Source of the DNA: Miltoncostaea sp963762825
Lineage (GTDB): Bacteria > Actinomycetota > Thermoleophilia > Miltoncostaeales > Miltoncostaeaceae
NCBI GenBank assembly: GCA_963762825.1
Contig: CAVXLZ010000002.1
Location: 1,116,001-1,180,000 of the forward strand
Direction: 5' to 3'
Length of the DNA stretch: 64,000 bases
The notes under the pieces are model-generated. The model worked only from the letters and a program-made list of their open reading frames with translations. It was not told the DNA's origin and did no database searches. Made by a program: the position numbers and the translations under genes. Each line of letters begins with the position of its first letter. Position 1 is the stretch's first letter. Below, in pieces: positions 26,310-33,724 of the stretch.

Positions 26310-26914
26310 ATGGGGCCCGAGAGTAGCCCGACGCCGATCCGGAGCGCCCTCAGCGCGACCGCGGCGCTGGCGGGGGTCGGTTGGTCGGCGGCCGCGTCCC
26401 AGTCGCAAGCGCAGGGCGAACAGGCGCCGGGTGAGGTGGACCTGGGCTTCCTCCGGGACATGTCGGTGCACCACGCCCAGGCTCTGACGATGTGCCAGAG
26501 GGTGCTCGGCCGGGACAACGGAGACCCGGTGCAGGCCGCGGCGGCGGAGATACTCCAGAACCAGTCCTATGAGTCGGACCTCATGCACGCGTGGCTGCAG
26601 AGTTGGGCCAGAGCACCGCACCCCCCGCCGAGGTGATGGCGTGGATGGGGATGCCGATGCCCGCCGACGGGATGCCCGGCATGGCGTCGCCCGCTCAGAT
26701 GCGGCTGCTCGTCGATCTCGAAGGCTCTGCAAAGGGTCGTCGGTTCCTCGAGCTGATGCGCGCACACCATGTGGGAGGCGTTCTCATGGCCGAAGCCACC
26801 GCGTGTGCGTCGATCGAGCGGGTGCGGAATCTCGCCGTCCGGATGGCAGCGACCCAGAGGTACGAGATCGAGGTCTTCGACCAGCTTCCCGCGGACGAAT
26901 ACGCCCGGTCGTGA
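26310..26914 (+). CDS. DUF305-family protein, interrupted by one frameshift
   Basis: The two halves lie in different frames but read together as one DUF305 protein of about 200 residues. The first half has FLRDMSVHHAQALTMCQRVL and QNQSYESDLMHAWLQSW. The second has PPAEVMAWMGMP, MPGMASPAQMRLL, LELMRAHHVGGVLMAEA and AATQRYEIEVF. The His-His pairs and Met-rich stretches suggest a copper or other metal-binding exported ferritin-like bundle. The join is at about 26605, where TGGGCCAGAGC would read TGG-GGC-CAG if one G were restored, giving the family's WGQ. A missing base in a G run is the likely cause. The N-terminus has a weak hydrophobic export signal. Confidence 0.75.
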
Positions 26915-27019
26915 TCCGAGGGCCGTTGACGGCGCGCCTCCGATCGGAGTATGTTCGACTCCGAATGGGGTACTACTCCCCTTATCCGATTCCGGGGCGA
27001 GGACGAGAGGAACACCCGC

Positions 27020-27775
27020 ATGTCGCAGCAGCAGAGGGAGCAGGAGCTCCGGGAGCTGACCGTCGAGGATCTGCACGTGCGCGCCCGCGAGCTCGACATC
27101 GCCGGGCGCTCGTCGATGCTCAAGGACGACCTCGTCGCCGCGATCGCCCAGGCCGAGGCCGACGTGCCCGCCGAGGCCGACCCGATGTCGATCGCCGCCG
27201 GCGACACCGGCGACCCGGGCGACGCGGCGGAACCCGTGGCTGCACCGTCGACGCCCAAGCGGGGCTCGCGCCGGATGGTCTGGGGAATCCTCGGCCTCCT
27301 GATCATCGCGGCGATCGCCGTCGTCGCGGTGCTGTGGGCGATGGACGACGGGTCGTCGACCACGGCGTCGGACGTGGGGGCGACCAAGGGAACCTCGAGC
27401 ACCAGCTATACGCTCGAGTCCGCGAGGGTCGAGAGCACCCTCGGCGACCTGGCGGCCCAGAACGGCGCGTTCGTCGTCGTCGCCGTGACGGTGACCGACG
27501 AGAACCCTGCCCAGGGGCTGCTCGGGGGGCCCGCGATCCGGCTGGTCGGATCCGACGGCACCGTCTACTCGCCATCCGCCGAGGCCAGCGGGGCTCTGGG
27601 CGACACAGCGCTCGCGAACATGCCCCTCGAGCCGGGCACTCCGGTCGAGGGGGAGGTCGCCTTCGACGTGCCCGAGGCCGCGGTCGCGGATGCCGAGCTG
27701 GTCGCGCGCGATCTCTCCGGCGGAGCCGATGAGGTGACCTTCGCGCTCGGCCTGGAGCAGCCCCCCACGTCGTGA
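27020..27775 (+). CDS. Membrane protein with N-terminal Rho_N-like domain and C-terminal DUF4352-like domain
   Basis: A 251-residue protein. Residues about 8-45 (LRELTVEDLHVRARELDIAG, then KDDLVAAIAQAE) match the Rho N-terminal/SAP-like helix-extension-helix. A Pro/Ala/Asp linker follows, then a basic stop-transfer (KRGSRRMVWG) and one membrane helix (ILGLLIIAAIAVVAVLWAM). The remainder is an extracytoplasmic beta-sandwich resembling DUF4352/telokin-like domains (YTLESARVESTLGDLAAQNG, FVVVAVTVTDENP). The Rho_N-like domain would face the cytoplasm. GAGAGGAA precedes ATG 27020. The role is unknown. Confidence 0.72.
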   Translation: MSQQQREQELRELTVEDLHVRARELDIAGRSSMLKDDLVAAIAQAEADVPAEADPMSIAAGDTGDPGDAAEPVAAPSTPKRGSRRMVWGILGLLIIAAIAVVAVLWAMDDGSSTTASDVGATKGTSSTSYTLESARVESTLGDLAAQNGAFVVVAVTVTDENPAQGLLGGPAIRLVGSDGTVYSPSAEASGALGDTALANMPLEPGTPVEGEVAFDVPEAAVADAELVARDLSGGADEVTFALGLEQPPTS

Positions 27776-27857
27776 TCCCCAGCGCAGGAACGGTGGCGAC
27801 ACGCATTGAGCGCCTGGCCTCCTTCGTGCGGGAGCGTCACGAGCGGAGGCAACCCCG

Positions 27858-28283
27858 ATGACCAAGGAAGAACCCGCCGCGACGCCCGCCCTCCTCGCAG
27901 GCGGCAACCCTCAGATCGCCAAGGGCGACGGCGACGCCCCCGTGCAGGCCTACATCGCGGCCATGCCGGGCTGGAAGCGCGACCTCGGACGCCGCCTCGA
28001 CGCACTCGTCGTGCGCACCGTGCCGGACGTGCGCAAGGCCGTGAGGTGGAACTCGCCCTTCTACGGCATCGAGGGTCAGGGCTGGTTCCTCAGCTTCCAC
28101 TGCTTCACGAAGTACGTGAAGGTGACGTTCTTTCGCGGCACGTCGCTGCGCCCACTCCCTCCCGGCGAGTCCAAGAACCAGGACACGCGCTACCTCGACA
28201 TCCGCGAGGACGACGAGCTCGACGAGGAGCTCGTGGGGGGGTGGATCAGACAGGCATCCGAGCTGCCGGGCTGGACCCCCTAG
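27858..28283 (+). CDS. DUF1801 domain protein
   Basis: A 141-residue protein of the DUF1801 (YdhG-like) family. The segment PVQAYIAAMPGWKRDLGRRL leads into KAVRWNSPFYGIEGQGWFLS, the family core with its conserved Trp and Phe residues, followed by YVKVTFFRG. The domain has an SRPBCC-unrelated two-layer fold and no proven activity. ATG 27858 starts 82 bp past the preceding gene. The C-terminus is acidic (DIREDDELDEELV). Nothing in the context points to a role. Confidence 0.82.
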   Translation: MTKEEPAATPALLAGGNPQIAKGDGDAPVQAYIAAMPGWKRDLGRRLDALVVRTVPDVRKAVRWNSPFYGIEGQGWFLSFHCFTKYVKVTFFRGTSLRPLPPGESKNQDTRYLDIREDDELDEELVGGWIRQASELPGWTP

Positions 28284-28395
28284 CGCGGCGTTCTGCCCGT
28301 CGCGCATCCGGGTGGTCGCGGATGCCCGCCGGCGGGCTGGGGAGCAGGATGAGGGCAGTCGAGCCGGGGAGACGGCTCCCCAGAGGAGGTCGAAG

Positions 28396-28713
28396 ATGAC
28401 CCGGACGGAGGACCCCCGAACCGAGCTCCTCGGCATGGCCGAACGCCTCCGTCACGTGCGCGGCGAGCACCTGCGCGCCCACGCGGGCGGCGCCGTGCGG
28501 CGCAAGCTCAAGGCCGAGATGGACGACGTCGCGGCGCGCTTGGAGCGACGGCTGGCGGCTCTCGTCGCCGACGAGACCGACCGTGAGGCCTGGCGCGCCC
28601 ACGCGCGCCACGGCGCCCCTGCGCCCGAGCGCCCGGAGGAGGTCGAGGAGGTCGCGCCCGCGGGGGAGGGGCCGCCCGAGCGCCAGAGTGGGTTTCGTCC
28701 CCGGCCGAGGTGA
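28396..28713 (+). CDS. Hypothetical charged helical protein
   Basis: A 105-residue protein from ATG 28396 with a good GAGGAGGT ribosome site. The first 70 residues form a charged helical stretch (LLGMAERLRHVRGEHLRAHA, LKAEMDDVAARLERRLAAL). The tail is rich in Pro, Glu and Arg. I recognise no family. Its stop overlaps the start of a kinase-like fragment by four bases (GTGA). Confidence 0.55.
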   Translation: MTRTEDPRTELLGMAERLRHVRGEHLRAHAGGAVRRKLKAEMDDVAARLERRLAALVADETDREAWRAHARHGAPAPERPEEVEEVAPAGEGPPERQSGFRPRPR

Positions 28714-28850
28714 CGGCGCGGGCAGGCGTCACCCGCAAGCTCAAGAAGCCGGTTGGGTACGCCTTCGTGGACTACCGCACGCCGGCGCGCTGGCGACGTG
28801 CATGCGAGGAAGAGGTCCGCCTGAACCGCGGCCTCGCCGCCGAGGTCCCG
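28710..28850 (+). pseudogene. Remnant of a COG2187-type aminoglycoside-phosphotransferase-like kinase
   Basis: About 40 residues match the N-terminal hallmark of COG2187 kinase-like proteins: KLKKPVGYAFVDYRTPARWR followed by ACEEEVRLNRGLA. In intact relatives this is residues 30-75 of a protein longer than 300. Here the sequence before it is too short. After LAAEV the frame runs into low-complexity basic sequence that lies opposite the YbhB gene. I see no continuation in other frames, so it is a truncated relic and not only a frameshift. Confidence 0.6.
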
Positions 28851-28896
28851 GCCCGCCGCCAGGGCGAAGACGGCGGGCCCGGTGGTGCTCACGCCG

Positions 28897-29436
28897 CTAG
28901 TGGGCGTAGACGGGTCGCAGGGTCGCGCGGGCGATCACGTGGAAGGTCGCGTTGAACCCCACCACGGCTGGGCTGGCGCTTGCGTCGGGGCCGAGCGCCT
29001 CCGCGTCGAGGGCGTGGACGGCGAAGACGTAGCGGTGGGGACGGTCCCCCGGGGGCGGGGCCGCGCCGCCGTACCCGATCGATCCGAAGTCGTTGCGGAC
29101 CTGGACGGCGCCGCCCGGCAGCCCGGATCCGTCGGCCGCCCCCGCTCCGCGGTCGAGCTCGGTGACCGACGCCGGGATATCGAGGGCGAGCCAGTGCCAG
29201 AAGCCGCTTCCGGTCGGGGCGTCGGGGTCGTAGCAGGTCACCAGGTAGCCGCGGGTCTCAGCGGGCGCGCCTGACCACCGCAGGTGGGGCGAGAGGTTCT
29301 CTCCGCCCGCGCTGTCGTGGACGAAGGTGGACGCGAGCGCCTGGCCATCGGCCACGTCGTCGCTTTCGAGGGTGAAGGAGGGCACTGCGGGAAGCAGGTC
29401 GTACGGATCTGGGGCGAGCGGGCGCTCGAGCGGCAT
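28897..29436 (-). CDS. YbhB/YbcL family Raf kinase inhibitor-like protein (PEBP)
   Basis: A 179-residue phosphatidylethanolamine-binding-protein-like domain. The core motifs are in order: GGENLSPHLRWSGAP, VTCYDPDAPTGSGFWHWLAL, the loop NDFGSIGYGGAAPPPGD, and RYVFAVHALD. The DPDAP and GxHR-like PHRY sites form the family's anion-binding pocket. No signal peptide is seen, so it is probably cytosolic. The bacterial role is unknown. ATG 29436 is preceded by AAGGGA. It is transcribed towards the kinase remnant. Confidence 0.9.
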   Translation of the reverse strand: MPLERPLAPDPYDLLPAVPSFTLESDDVADGQALASTFVHDSAGGENLSPHLRWSGAPAETRGYLVTCYDPDAPTGSGFWHWLALDIPASVTELDRGAGAADGSGLPGGAVQVRNDFGSIGYGGAAPPPGDRPHRYVFAVHALDAEALGPDASASPAVVGFNATFHVIARATLRPVYAH

Positions 29437-29550
29437 CGGGATTGTCCCTTCTCGGGTGCGGGTGCGGTGTCCGGAGGTGCGGCGACGGCGGGCCGTCGTC
29501 CGCATCGAGCCTCTCACGGTCATGGCGTGACGGCACTAGGCCGAGGGCTG

Positions 29551-29997
29551 CTAACGGTCGTCTCCGTCGATCACGACATGGGTCACCGGCAGATCGAAGC
29601 GCGCCATCGCTTTCTCTACGACGCCGCGCTCCAGCCAGTTCGAGCGCTCCGATGGATGGGTGGCGATGACGATCTCGTCCGCCGAGAAGTTGACCAGCGC
29701 ATCCTGGATAGCGAGCAGCGGGTCGGCGTCTCCGACCGCACCCTTCGGATGCATGCCGAGCCGGGTGAGGTTGTCGACCGAACGGGTGAGCCGCTCCTGT
29801 GCCTGGAGGCGGGCTCGATCCTCATCGGACAGGTAGTGGTGAAGGCGTGAGTTGAGCGCCGGCGCCACCACCAGCACGTCGGCGCCCTCGCCTGCGCGCT
29901 CGCGCACGCGGTCGCAGAGATCCGTATTCGGGCAGGTCTCGTTGGCCACCACGAGCACTCGCTTTCGATCGGCTCCAACGCGTGTTGGCTGGGTCAT
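29551..29997 (-). CDS. Universal stress protein-like protein
   Basis: A 148-residue protein with an alpha/beta fold of the universal stress protein type: strand KRVLVVANETCPNTDL, VLVVAPALNSRLHHYLS, and C-terminal ALVNFSADEIVIATHPSERS, then VVEKAMARFDLPVTHVVID. The ATP-binding GxxG pattern is not clear, so it may belong to the non-nucleotide-binding subgroup. ATG 29997 has GAGGAG upstream. It follows the tiny lipoprotein gene with a 53-bp gap and may be in one transcript with it. Confidence 0.75.
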   Translation of the reverse strand: MTQPTRVGADRKRVLVVANETCPNTDLCDRVRERAGEGADVLVVAPALNSRLHHYLSDEDRARLQAQERLTRSVDNLTRLGMHPKGAVGDADPLLAIQDALVNFSADEIVIATHPSERSNWLERGVVEKAMARFDLPVTHVVIDGDDR

Positions 29998-30050
29998 GAT
30001 CTCCTCGTCTCGATGATGGAGGCGCGGTACGCGGCCACGCTGGAGGCCGC

Positions 30051-30215
30051 TCACTCGTCGCTCTCGGTTGTCGTCCCCTCCTGCTCGGTGGTCGTCCCCT
30101 CGTTCTCGGTTGTCGTCCCCTCCGCGGGTACCTGGGGGTCGTCGCTGCCACACCCGAAGAGGCCGAGGCCCCCAGCGCTCAGTGCGACCGCGGCAAGCAT
30201 CATCCATCGCCTCAT
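30051..30215 (-). CDS. Small lipoprotein with a threonine-rich repeat tail
   Basis: A 54-residue exported lipoprotein. MRRWMMLAAVALSAGGL is a signal sequence, and GLFGCGSDD is a lipobox with Cys at residue 22. The mature peptide would be about 33 residues, ending in three heptads EGTTTEN, EGTTTEQ, EGTTTES and then DE. GAGGAG lies seven bases before ATG 30215, and an overlapping out-of-frame ATG lies between them. The tail is acidic and Thr-rich, so a spacer or O-glycosylated surface role is possible. It is transcribed towards the universal stress protein gene. Confidence 0.75.
   Translation of the reverse strand: MRRWMMLAAVALSAGGLGLFGCGSDDPQVPAEGTTTENEGTTTEQEGTTTESDE
30060..30122. repeat. 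Three 21-bp tandem repeats
   Basis: Three copies of a 21-base unit, sharing the core GTCGTCCCCTC at 30070, 30091 and 30112, encode the EGTTTEx heptads of the small lipoprotein on the minus strand. Such units can expand or contract in frame without disrupting the gene. Confidence 0.85.
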
Positions 30216-30410
30216 CCATCAGCTCCTCTGGTCGTGTCCCGACGCGTGGCCTGCCCGAGTCGGAGGGAGGGAGGCCCGTCCCGACAGGGTCCCTCATCAC
30301 GGCCTGGCGTCCGTCGGTGGCAATGCCCACTGAAGGCCACGGGATTGCCGCAACCCGGGTGGAGGCCGCAGGTGCGAGGGCGGCCGCAGACGGACCGCCC
30401 TCCGCTCCAC

Positions 30411-32204
30411 TCAGATGCGGATCGTGCCCCCGTCGAAGAGGGGGACGGTCATGGACATCGTCTCGCGGTAGGTCAGCCTCTGCTCCTGGAGGATCCCGAT
30501 GGCGATCCGCTCGCCCAGGCGCAGCGACTCGACGTAGTCGCTGAAGTAGTGCACCCCCGCCCAGTCGCGGCCGATCGAGATGTTGGCGGCGAGCTTGTCG
30601 AGCTCGCCCTCCACGGTGAGGTGAGCCGGCTCGCCCTTTGCATCGCGCACGTCCACCAGATGGAGCGACCCACCCTCGCAATCGGGGACGAACGCCTTGT
30701 GCCCGCCCTTGCCGGTGACGTCGAGCGGCCACCCGTGGTCGAAGAACGCCTTCAGGATGGTGACGCAGGCTCCTGCCACGGTGGCGTGGCCGGCCCCGTA
30801 CGAGGGGTGCATCGGGGACCCCTCGCTGAAGGCCATGGGCAGCAGGAAGGTGCCGTTCTTCGCGCCGCCCACCTGCTGGTTGTGGCTCTTGATCTCGAGA
30901 AGGAGCTCGCAGTCGGCCAGCTCGTCGAACATCCCGCGCAGCTCGGGTGCGATCGGCTCCAGGGCATCGACCATCTCCATGCGGGCGGCGAGGGCCTCGG
31001 GGCGCAGGCGGCGGTGCACGTTGAACTTCTGGAAGCGCACCGCCTTCAGGGCCCGCGTGGCCACCTCGGTGACCAGAGAGAGGATGTGGGGCCCGCCGAA
31101 GTGCGCGAACCCCTGCTGGTGGTCCTCCTCGTCGGGGCGCTGGAAGGGGATGCCCGGGTCGAACGGCACCTTGAGGGTGAGCAGCACCAGACAGGCGTCG
31201 AGGTATGCCTGATAGAGGGCGTCGAAGTGGACGTAGGTCGCCAGATCGCGAGGGGTGGTGATGAAGCGTCGCGCGCCGGCGGGCTCGTAGCTCTCCCGAC
31301 CATCCACCTTCGCGGCGTTCTGGACGTCGAGCCACTCGTTCCACACCGTCATGTGATCGTCGCCCGAGGTGGCCTGGCGCACGCGCTGATCGCACGACAT
31401 GGCACCGTGGCGGATGTACCCCTCCTCCGGCTTACGGTCACCGTCCGCCCCCGACAGCCCCGCCGTTCCCGCTACGAGGAACTGGGAGATGTAGGGCCCC
31501 ACCAGGTCCCCGGGGGTGATTCCCCGGAACGCCGTCTCGGGGGAGGGCGTCGCGCGCCGGCGCCCCGCGGAGGCCGGATCGAGCTGGTCGTCAGGGTCGG
31601 CGAACCACTTGAGGTGACCGAGATACCCGACCACCTCCTCCACGCGCTCGCGCTGGTTGTCGTTCACCGCGATCTCCGGCAGGTGCGCCATGGCGGCGAA
31701 GGGCACGTCGCGAAGGAGCGCCTGCGCGTAGAGCTCGCCCATCTCGGCGGTGAGCTCGTCGCTGCCCAGCCGCGGCGGGGGCGGCATGGTCACCGCCTGG
31801 GCGTCGGGGCCCTCCAGGTCGAAGGTGGCCCCGGCGCCCGCGCTCTCCCAGCCGCGCAGGCCGGCGCCGTTCGATGACCGTGATCGCCATCTGTCCGCGG
31901 GCGAGGCGGGCCCGAGCGGCGTGTCGGCGAAGTCGCGCGGCTCGCCCGTGTCGATGCCGAGCACGAACCGGCGGAAGTGGTCCGGGGTCTCCAGCAGCCC
32001 GGTGGCCGGGTCGTGCGGCATGCCCTTGGTGAAGCTCATCAGGAAGCTCGGCTCGCCGGCTTTGCGGCCAATCGGGCCGTCGTCGGCGACGTGGCGGAAG
32101 CGCAGCTCGTCGCCGTTGGTCCGGTGCTCGGGATGCGGGCGCTCCTGCGCGATCCGGGCCGCGTGCTCGCGGGTCTCGAGGGCGGCCTGAGTGCGGGTCT
32201 GCAT
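30411..32204 (-). CDS. Vanadium-dependent haloperoxidase
   Basis: A 597-residue all-helical protein of the vanadium haloperoxidase/PAP2 superfamily. The vanadate pocket is visible in three places: FQKFNVHRRLRPE (about 391-403, Lys and Arg ligands), HPSYGAGHATVAGA (about 466-479, the Gly-His pair) and GRDWAGVHYFSD (545-556, Arg and the apical His). The serine that precedes Gly-His in fungal chloroperoxidase is Ala here, as in many bacterial members. It would oxidise halides with hydrogen peroxide. GGGAGGATC precedes ATG 32204. No signal peptide is seen. It is the last gene of a tight three-gene unit with two uncharacterised proteins, downstream of a BTAD regulator. Confidence 0.88.
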   Translation of the reverse strand: MQTRTQAALETREHAARIAQERPHPEHRTNGDELRFRHVADDGPIGRKAGEPSFLMSFTKGMPHDPATGLLETPDHFRRFVLGIDTGEPRDFADTPLGPASPADRWRSRSSNGAGLRGWESAGAGATFDLEGPDAQAVTMPPPPRLGSDELTAEMGELYAQALLRDVPFAAMAHLPEIAVNDNQRERVEEVVGYLGHLKWFADPDDQLDPASAGRRRATPSPETAFRGITPGDLVGPYISQFLVAGTAGLSGADGDRKPEEGYIRHGAMSCDQRVRQATSGDDHMTVWNEWLDVQNAAKVDGRESYEPAGARRFITTPRDLATYVHFDALYQAYLDACLVLLTLKVPFDPGIPFQRPDEEDHQQGFAHFGGPHILSLVTEVATRALKAVRFQKFNVHRRLRPEALAARMEMVDALEPIAPELRGMFDELADCELLLEIKSHNQQVGGAKNGTFLLPMAFSEGSPMHPSYGAGHATVAGACVTILKAFFDHGWPLDVTGKGGHKAFVPDCEGGSLHLVDVRDAKGEPAHLTVEGELDKLAANISIGRDWAGVHYFSDYVESLRLGERIAIGILQEQRLTYRETMSMTVPLFDGGTIRI

Positions 32205-32226
32205 CGATCCTCCCGTCGTTTGCGGA

Positions 32227-32991
32227 TCAGATGGCGCGCCGGATCAGTGCGCTGCCGAGCAGGCAGGACACGGCGCGGTCGAACTCGGGCAGGGCCCGGA
32301 CGCCGGGCAGCTCCTCGGGTGCTCCCGAGGCGAGCATCGCGCCGCCGGCGAGGCCGGCGCCGACGGACGCGCGCCAGCGGCCGAGGCTGCTGAACCTGCC
32401 CGTGGCTGGATCGCCGCCCGCTGCGGAGCAGACCCCCGTCCTGAGGTTCTCGATCGACCCCAGGTCGACCAGGTCACCGTTCTCCGGCAGCGCGGCGGAG
32501 GCGTCGATGTCGTCCACCATCCGTCCGACCCACGCCGCGACGCGAGCCCCCGCCCCCGACCGCACAAGCAGCCGCTGGACGTTGTCGGTGAAGGCGGCGC
32601 GCCGGTTGTCGTCGAGCAGCACGGCGACGAGTGTCGAGCGGTGTGTGTTGACCAGCCCTCCGGCAATCGCCACCGCGGCGCCGAAATCGGGCTCCAGCAT
32701 CATCTGAAGTGAGGAGCACGACGCCCGAGCCGCCCCTCCTCGCTCGCCGGGCGTTCCCCGCCGAGCGGCCACGCGCGAGCGCTCGTCCTCATCTTCGAGC
32801 CGGCGGTCGATGTCGCTGAGGGCCCGGGCGAGTCGGCCGCACAGCTCGGGGTCGACCACGGCGGGCGCGCCGGACGAGCCGTTGCCCCGCGCCCCGCGCC
32901 CGCCGCCCGCCTTCTTGGACGTGCGCCGGGGCGCGGGGCGCTTCGCCGGTTCGGCTCCGGTCTCGCGCTCGGGCTTCTTGTCGGGGGCCAC
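32227..32991 (-). CDS. Hypothetical protein of the haloperoxidase operon
   Basis: A 254-residue protein starting GTG 32991. The first 45 residues are a basic, disordered stretch (KRPAPRRTSKKAGGGRG). The body is Ala-rich and probably helical (CGRLARALSDIDRRLEDEDE, LVNTHRSTLVAVLLDDNRRA, VAAWVGRMVDDIDAS). A glycine-rich hydrophobic segment lies near the C-terminus (ASVGAGLAGGAMLASG). I recognise no family. It lies 16 bp after the Cys-rich gene and 22 bp before the haloperoxidase gene, so co-expression and a supporting role are likely. It could be a shell, chaperone or carrier protein; this is inference. Confidence 0.6.
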   Translation of the reverse strand: MAPDKKPERETGAEPAKRPAPRRTSKKAGGGRGARGNGSSGAPAVVDPELCGRLARALSDIDRRLEDEDERSRVAARRGTPGERGGAARASCSSLQMMLEPDFGAAVAIAGGLVNTHRSTLVAVLLDDNRRAAFTDNVQRLLVRSGAGARVAAWVGRMVDDIDASAALPENGDLVDLGSIENLRTGVCSAAGGDPATGRFSSLGRWRASVGAGLAGGAMLASGAPEELPGVRALPEFDRAVSCLLGSALIRRAI

Positions 32992-33007
32992 GTGCGGGTT
33001 TCCGGGT

Positions 33008-33577
33008 CTACTTGCCCGACCGGAGGAACTGATACTTGCCGAGCGGGTAGTAGGCCCCGATGGGCGCCGGCACGTAGTAGCGCGAGGGGTCGGTCTCGCC
33101 CTCGTCGGCGTCCTTGTACTTGCACTCAGTCAGGAACTGGAGCGAGGAGAGCACCTTGTACACCGGTCCGCAGTGGTCGGCGGTGATCTCGTCGTCTGGC
33201 ACCCGGTGGTCGGTCCAGTAGTGCTGCTCGTCCCTGCACGGCTCGTGGCGGGTCAGCTCGTTCGGCCGCGGAGTGAAGCTGAGCTCGGGCCCGGCGCCGA
33301 TCGACTCGAAGTGGACCGCGCAGCACCAGTACCCGCAGATGCACTTCGGAAGGGAGCCGCGCAACCACCAGTGGCAGCGCCAGTGGATCTCCGTGCCGAG
33401 CACGACGAACCGGTCCAGAGGATCGCCGTTCTTGTCGACCAGCTCGGCGCGGAAAGACCCGATCACCGGTGGGACTTCGAGCTCGATGTTGACGTCGCGG
33501 CCGCGACGCAGGCCCTCGAGATCGCCGCTGACGCCCGACTCGATGGTGGCCGGCTCGGGAAGCGTCTGGGTACTCAT
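33008..33577 (-). CDS. Hypothetical cysteine- and tryptophan-rich protein of the haloperoxidase operon
   Basis: A 189-residue protein from ATG 33577, which has a strong GGAGGAGAAGG site. A beta-rich N-terminal part (NIELEVPPVIGSFRAELVDK) is followed by a dense aromatic/cysteine stretch: EIHWRCHWWLRG, then PKCICGYWCCAVHFESIG. Two more Cys lie in HEPCRDEQH and DHCGPVYK. Seven or eight cysteines in 110 residues suggest a metal site or disulphides, but no signal peptide is seen. I know no homologue. It is the first gene of the haloperoxidase operon and may start its transcript. Confidence 0.6.
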   Translation of the reverse strand: MSTQTLPEPATIESGVSGDLEGLRRGRDVNIELEVPPVIGSFRAELVDKNGDPLDRFVVLGTEIHWRCHWWLRGSLPKCICGYWCCAVHFESIGAGPELSFTPRPNELTRHEPCRDEQHYWTDHRVPDDEITADHCGPVYKVLSSLQFLTECKYKDADEGETDPSRYYVPAPIGAYYPLGKYQFLRSGK

Positions 33578-33724
33578 CGCCTTCTCCTCCTTGACCGTGT
33601 GTTGGTGGTCGCCGGGGCCCGGGTCCCCCTGGGCCCTCGTGACGAGCAACGCAAGCTAGTAGGGGGTGATTGGCGCGTGCTCGCCGCCCTCTCGATTGCC
33701 GCTTAGGCCGCGCTTGGCCACCGC

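Noticed and set aside
30060..30122. CRISPR-like repeats
   Set aside because: The three 21-bp units are directly adjacent without spacers and encode heptads of a lipoprotein.
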